A stretch of DNA of 64,000 nucleotides from Bryum argenteum. Lineage: Eukaryota; Streptophyta; Bryopsida; Bryales; Bryaceae. The stretch covers positions 27,045,510 through 27,109,509 of the forward strand of contig CM073321.1 in the NCBI GenBank assembly GCA_037043015.1, in the 5' to 3' direction. Under the pieces are notes generated by a model. That model worked only from the letters and a program-made list of their open reading frames with translations, did not search any database and had not been told where the DNA came from. This document shows positions 60,155 through 64,000 of the stretch, piece after piece. Numbering within the stretch: position 1 is the first letter of the stretch; every line of letters begins with the position of its first letter. Made by a program: the position numbers and the translations under genes.

Positions 60155-61515
60155 TGTGAGAGCGTGAGAGCGCTCTCTTGTTTAAGTGTTGTTAATAATG
60201 ACTTTTATTAATGAAGTGTTTGCAAACCATGACATCTTGAGGTAAATTGATGAATATACAATGATTTAGTTTTGAATGCAATTTGTATATATGTTGTAAG
60301 TCTCATCCATCTAACTTTGTGGTAGCATGTGGGGCTACATCCATTGATGAAGTGGTTGATGGAATGGAGGCTTCTAGGACGGAGCTCGTGGAGTGGGGGT
60401 TATTCATCCATGGAGGCTTTAGTTAGGGCTTAAGCCTTAGTTAGGCTCTTTGGCGGCTCTCATTTTGTACTTAATAGCTTGTTTCCAAGCTATCATGGAC
60501 CACTCAATCTAGTTAGAGTAGGAGAAGGAAGGCCATGGGCCTCCTTCTCCTCCATCTTGTTTGTCTCATCAATATCTTGTTTGTCTACCTCTTCTTCTTT
60601 GTAATGCTTAGTTAGAGTAGAAGTAGGGAGGCAGGTGGACCTCCCTCTCAATTTTGTTTGTCTACCTCTTCTTCTTTGTAATGCTTAGTTAGAGTAGGAG
60701 TAGGGAGGCAAGTGGACCTCCCTCTCAATTTTGTTTCTTTTGATTTCTTCTTGAATTGCTTAGTTGTTGGTAGAAGAAGGAGGCCGTGGGCCCCTTTCAC
60801 TCAATTCTCTCAATCCCCATCAAATGTCTCTCGGTCTTTCCCTCATCAGTCGCTCAATTCTCCTTCAAATTGATTGAGAGTTTTGTGGTAGGTAGCTTGT
60901 AAGTAGAACTTTCCAACGGTAGTAAGCATGCTCAAATCCGAGTTGTAGAGAGGGAGAAATTTGCTCCCAAAGTCGGGGTGTCGAAAACGGTTTCCCCTCA
61001 GCAGTAAACAAATCAGCTGTGTGCAAACAACAATCAGCCACGGAGTTTTTTTCCTATGCTATTGATATTTGTAGGATAAATAGAGCTCTAGAAGAGCTTT
61101 TCAGGGGTATATGGTATGCCCGGATCCAATCTTTAGAGAAGGAGTAACACCCCTTCAAAGTTGGGGGTGTTGAAGGGTTTTCCCGCCGGCGGTTAAAAGA
61201 AGTAGGCCCCAGTATTTTGGCCATCAGTTCTCGGGTTTTGATCCTATGCTTCTGAAATTTTGGAGGTGAGTGCGAAATTGACTTAGCTTTCCAAAAAGCT
61301 ATGGCACGCCCAAATCAGAGCTAAGATGAAGCGATGGCAAGCCAAAAACCGGAAGAGGGTTAAAAGGAGGCCGGCGGGGGTTTTCTTCTTCAATTCCCCT
61401 TGTTTCTTCTTCATTTCTTCTCATCTTCTCTTCTCCCTTGTTCCTCTCTTCATGTGTTGTTCTTGTCAATCCCCTTGTGACCAAAGGCCACTCCATGGTG
61501 GTTTTTTGGCTCACA
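60155..61515. mobile_element. Solo LTR (1361 bp) inserted in the hAT gene
   Basis: It begins TGTGAGAGCG and ends TTGGCTCACA, so the ends are TG...CA and inverted (TGTGAG/CTCACA). It is flanked by AGGAT at 60150-60154 and at 61516-61520, a perfect 5-bp target duplication. The transposase reading frame resumes on either side. No gag or pol lies inside, as expected for a solo LTR. A TRIM-type element is the alternative. Confidence 0.9.
60510..60760. repeat. Tandem repeats of about 80-100 bp inside the solo LTR
   Basis: Three copies share TAGTTAGAGTAG, GGACCTCCCTCTCAATTTTG and TTTGTCTACCTCTTCTTC; the last two are nearly identical (60608-60690 and 60690-60760). Confidence 0.8.
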
Positions 61516-63354
61516 AGGATCCTCAGCTAACTTTTCGTCATGTACTAAATAAGGATTCAGAAGTGCACCCGCGCTATATAAATTAGTTGTCATGAACTGT
61601 TTCCAATGGTAAAACTCGTCATTTGCGGTGGCCACCTCATGTGGTTCTAACGAGAATGACAATGCATACAAAGTATGGACATGCTTCTCAAGATCATGCA
61701 TGATGTGCCAAGCCTTGCCCGTACTAGGAGCCTTGCCGTCAAATTCTTTGAGTCCATAGATTACGAAGGCCACCGTATCCCCTAATCTTCTGCATCGCTA
61801 CCAAAAGTCATCACTCAATATCACCTTTTTGACCTTACTGGAGAACATTATTTTATCTGAAATGGTCTTTTTTTAGGTATAGGCTGTGAACATAGGATCA
61901 ACAACAACTTGCTCCAATAATGTCTTGATTTGCAACATGCTATCTATCATTATGAATTGGCTAGCAAATCTTATTTTTCAAGGCACCAATAGGCTGAATA
62001 TCGATCGTGTTAACGAAACACAGTTAGGGGCATTTGCCGTCTCTTGATAAACTCAACCATTCTCTTAGCCATAAGCAAAGTTTTCGCCATCCATCTAGCC
62101 TTTCGCCAATCCTTCAACAACAAGTCCATTGCATGTGTCGCACATTCTTGCATAAAAATGAGTGGATATTTCCCAAGGACTATTGTGGAGGCATTGAGTA
62201 TTACAGAAGCATTGTTTGTATATACTTGGACAATGTTCTCTAGTCGAACTTGTTCTATGTACTTTAACATGAGAGCTGACATGTACACCGCTGTCATTTC
62301 AATGCCTGTAGTTTCCACATCATTAACAAAAAACTCTCAGCTTTAGTCACGAGCATCGCATTCACCAAAAGGCGACTAGAGACAGATGCCTATCCATCCA
62401 TGGTCAAAGTTCCTCCAAACTTCCGAAGGCTCTCCGAGAGTCTACTATCTAGTTTCATTTGTAACTCGGTCTTTACTTCTCCCAACAACCTTATCCAAAT
62501 GTCATAGTAAGATGGTGGAGCATAGGATTTTTAAAATTTAGTTGTCTTCATCACAGCTGCTTAGAATGCATCATTTCAGGCTACAGAAAACGGTATATTT
62601 GGTTTGTAGAAAAATTCTGCCCCAAGTTTATCCAACTCCCGCCTTTCCGCTTCTGCAAAAGTAGCTTCAATTGAAGATTGCTTGGTTTGCTTCATAGATC
62701 CAAACATCGGGCGATTATCCTTAATTCCTCTTATGAAGATGGAAGAAGCCGAGGTTGCTCCAACCATAGGATTTTCTGAATTCATGGAGGTGCCTAAAGA
62801 CGATCCAACACAAGAGTCACTTCTAGGGGTTTCTGGAATGTCATGTTTTGAGGCAACCGGACGCCCGCTGATGGAGTGAGGGAATATTCACAAAGAAATC
62901 CGTCTAATTCTTATATGGAGGGAAATCCCCGCCACATCTTAAAAATAGTTGCCTATTTTGCACAGGCAGCTGTGAGCAAAGAGCGGAACTTGAATTGTGA
63001 TGTCCAGGAATCTTTTCGCACCCGTAATGACTCAGATTCCGACTGTTCTTGTTGGAAACGTTTACGAGACATGAGGAGCAATGTATCAAGGACCCAAACG
63101 CTTTGTTTTCCATGTCAGTGTTTCTAAACCAACGCTCATATGCAGCAGGGCCCATTTTGATAAATAAGACACCTCAAAGTCACAACAATGGTGGGACCGA
63201 GACTTGAAAAAAAATGGCAAGAGTTCCTTGCGGAAAGCTTCATTTCTGAACTCAATACTTACCAAGCAATGTATACATAAAAAGAATTATGTAGCTAATA
63301 GCCCTAGGAAAGCGTTCAAAATTCAAAAGTGAAGTGAGACTCTTTATCACTTGT

Positions 63355-63362
63355 CTTATATA
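63355..63362 (-). promoter_or_regulatory. TATA box of the hAT gene
   Basis: TATATAAG on the minus strand lies about 200 bases upstream of the likely start (63155) and next to the GC-rich array at 63430-63700, as in the other element-like genes. Confidence 0.5.
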
Positions 63363-63429
63363 CCATCGAACTCCGAATATGACCGTTGCAATTTAAAAAC
63401 GGCATGCTCCGGGAACCGTTTGCTATTGT

Positions 63430-63700
63430 TAGCACGTTACCGGCCAGAAACCGGTCGTCTAGGCCGACGGCCGGTCGCTGGGGCCAACTGCCACCCCGGA
63501 GGCCAGTCGCATGGGCAAGATTTTGGTCAGGCGGGCGATCGGCTTTCGCAAGCAACCGCTCGCCCTGACCAAATAGCGGTCGCCCTGGCCAACGGCTGAC
63601 CCAAACGACCGGTCACTTGGGCCAACGGCCAGCTCAAGGGTTGGTCGCCGGGGCGGTTTGGCCAATAATCGCAACCCGATGGCCAGTTACCCTTAGTAAA
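63430..63700. repeat. GC-rich minisatellite upstream of the hAT gene
   Basis: Degenerate GGTCGCCCTGGCCAACGG and GACCGGTCACTTGGGCC units repeat about ten times. Subterminal repeats of this kind are common at hAT ends; whether this marks the element's end was not determined. Confidence 0.65.
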
Positions 63701-64000
63701 AAGTCTAAAATCTCTAAGTCACGGACGGTCTCTTAACCTTCAGCGGACATCCTGATGTCCCGACGCCGGGACATCCCTGGCTCTATAAAAAGATTTAGGG
63801 ACTCTCTACACGAGAGGCCAAGCCATTGGTGGGGCCAATTCATGGCCAAATCCTTTGTGATTGGTCAAATTCTTGAAATTGGCCCCATTAGCTTTACATG
63901 GGGAGTCGAGGCCAATGTTTTGAATTTATATTATAATAGACTAGCAATGAACCGGTCGTCACAACAAAAAAGCTCTTTATATGGTAGTATTTAAAATTAT
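63700..64000. other. Right edge, promoter-like TATA but no gene resolved
   Basis: ATGTCCCGACGCCGGGACAT (63754-63773) is a hairpin, and CTATAAAAAG follows at 63782 on the plus strand. A short open frame runs to the window edge without a recognised domain. Confidence 0.35.

Larger units (their letters stand above)
58892..63155 (-). pseudogene. hAT-superfamily transposase gene, decayed and split by a solo LTR
   Basis: Minus-strand pieces in hAT order. DUF659-like: S-M-K-Q-T-K-Q-S-S-I-E-A-T near 62690, G-G-T-L-T-M-D-G-stop near 62400 where hAT proteins have Trp, then V-E/I-E-M-T-A-V-Y-M-S-A-L-M-L and A-T-H-A-M-D-L-L-L-K-D-W at 62318-62010. Middle: Y-S-A-G-A-L-L-N-P-Y-L near 61570. C-terminal dimerisation: A-K-R-I-L-A-Q-T-V-S-S-S-A-C-K-H-N-W-S-S-Y and K-K-R-N-R-L-L at about 59960-59860. 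A long acidic tail frame, 59884-58892, follows. The reading jumps from 61516 to 60154 across the solo LTR. A TGA near 60060 sits where Arg fits. The BED finger was not readable. Such proteins cut and rejoin the element's own ends. Confidence 0.8.

Noticed and set aside
1..64000. Nuclear code change (UAG = Gln) as the main explanation of the TAG codons
   Set aside because: It is not excluded, but it is less favoured. TGA codons at Arg-like sites, frameshifts and a mutated acceptor occur in the same genes, and CAG is still common. The broken genes are element-like, while the intact host gene uses CAA and ends in TAA.

Overview
The window is nuclear DNA of a eukaryote in the plant lineage. Genes have GT-AG introns, there are no bacterial operons, and the one clearly intact gene is a plant-type TAF15/FUS-like RNA-binding protein (one RRM and two RanBP2 zinc fingers, exon phases consistent through six exons, 399 residues). 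A streptophyte green alga such as Chara is my best guess. It rests on remembered family occurrence (DUF7869 proteins, HND/DWG kinases, hAT and gypsy types), not on a search.

Layout. 1-1.0 kb: decayed copy A of a zinc-finger/coiled-coil/RING family, minus strand. 1.4-3.2 kb: GC-rich GCGACCGGCGGT-type minisatellites. 3.8-5.5 kb: a FCP1/NIF-like phosphatase-fold gene, minus. 5.6-11.1 kb: a six-exon gene of about 1620 codons with a ParB-like core, minus, with a 28-bp tandem array just upstream. 12.2-20.0 kb: a very AT-rich block almost without genes. 20.0-21.6 kb: a broken DUF7869 transposase-like gene. 22.3-23.8 kb and 24-26.3 kb: family copies B (plus) and C (minus). 26.8-28.4 kb: a broken kinase gene. 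28.7-30.0 kb: several short tandem arrays. 30.6-35.1 kb: two gag-like minus-strand reading frames full of in-frame TAG. 35.6-37.9 kb: remnants of a Ty3/gypsy protease, reverse transcriptase and RNase H, minus. 42.4-45.9 kb: the intact TAF15-like gene with a piggyBac-type MITE at its stop codon. 47.9-51.3 kb: two diverged LTRs of one family in opposite orientation. 51.8-53.2 kb: a broken gag. 56-57.4 kb: family copy D. 57.7-58.8 kb: a foldback element with 460-bp arms. 58.9-63.2 kb: a broken hAT transposase gene split by a 1361-bp solo LTR that has a clear 5-bp target duplication.

The strongest overall pattern is how the element-like genes are broken. Reading frames are otherwise long and splice phases hold, but they carry many in-frame TAG codons, mostly where Gln fits and at one near-invariant Gln of a ParB motif. 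TGA is rarer and often sits where CGA (Arg) is expected. This fits deamination of methylated CAG (CHG) and CG sites in silenced elements. A second reading, UAG decoded as Gln, cannot be excluded from this window alone. The host TAF15-like gene has no such stops.

Several element-like genes share one promoter layout: a GC-rich minisatellite followed by a TATA box. This suggests that the RING-family, kinase and hAT genes are carried by related mobile elements. No tRNA, rRNA or CRISPR array was recognised.
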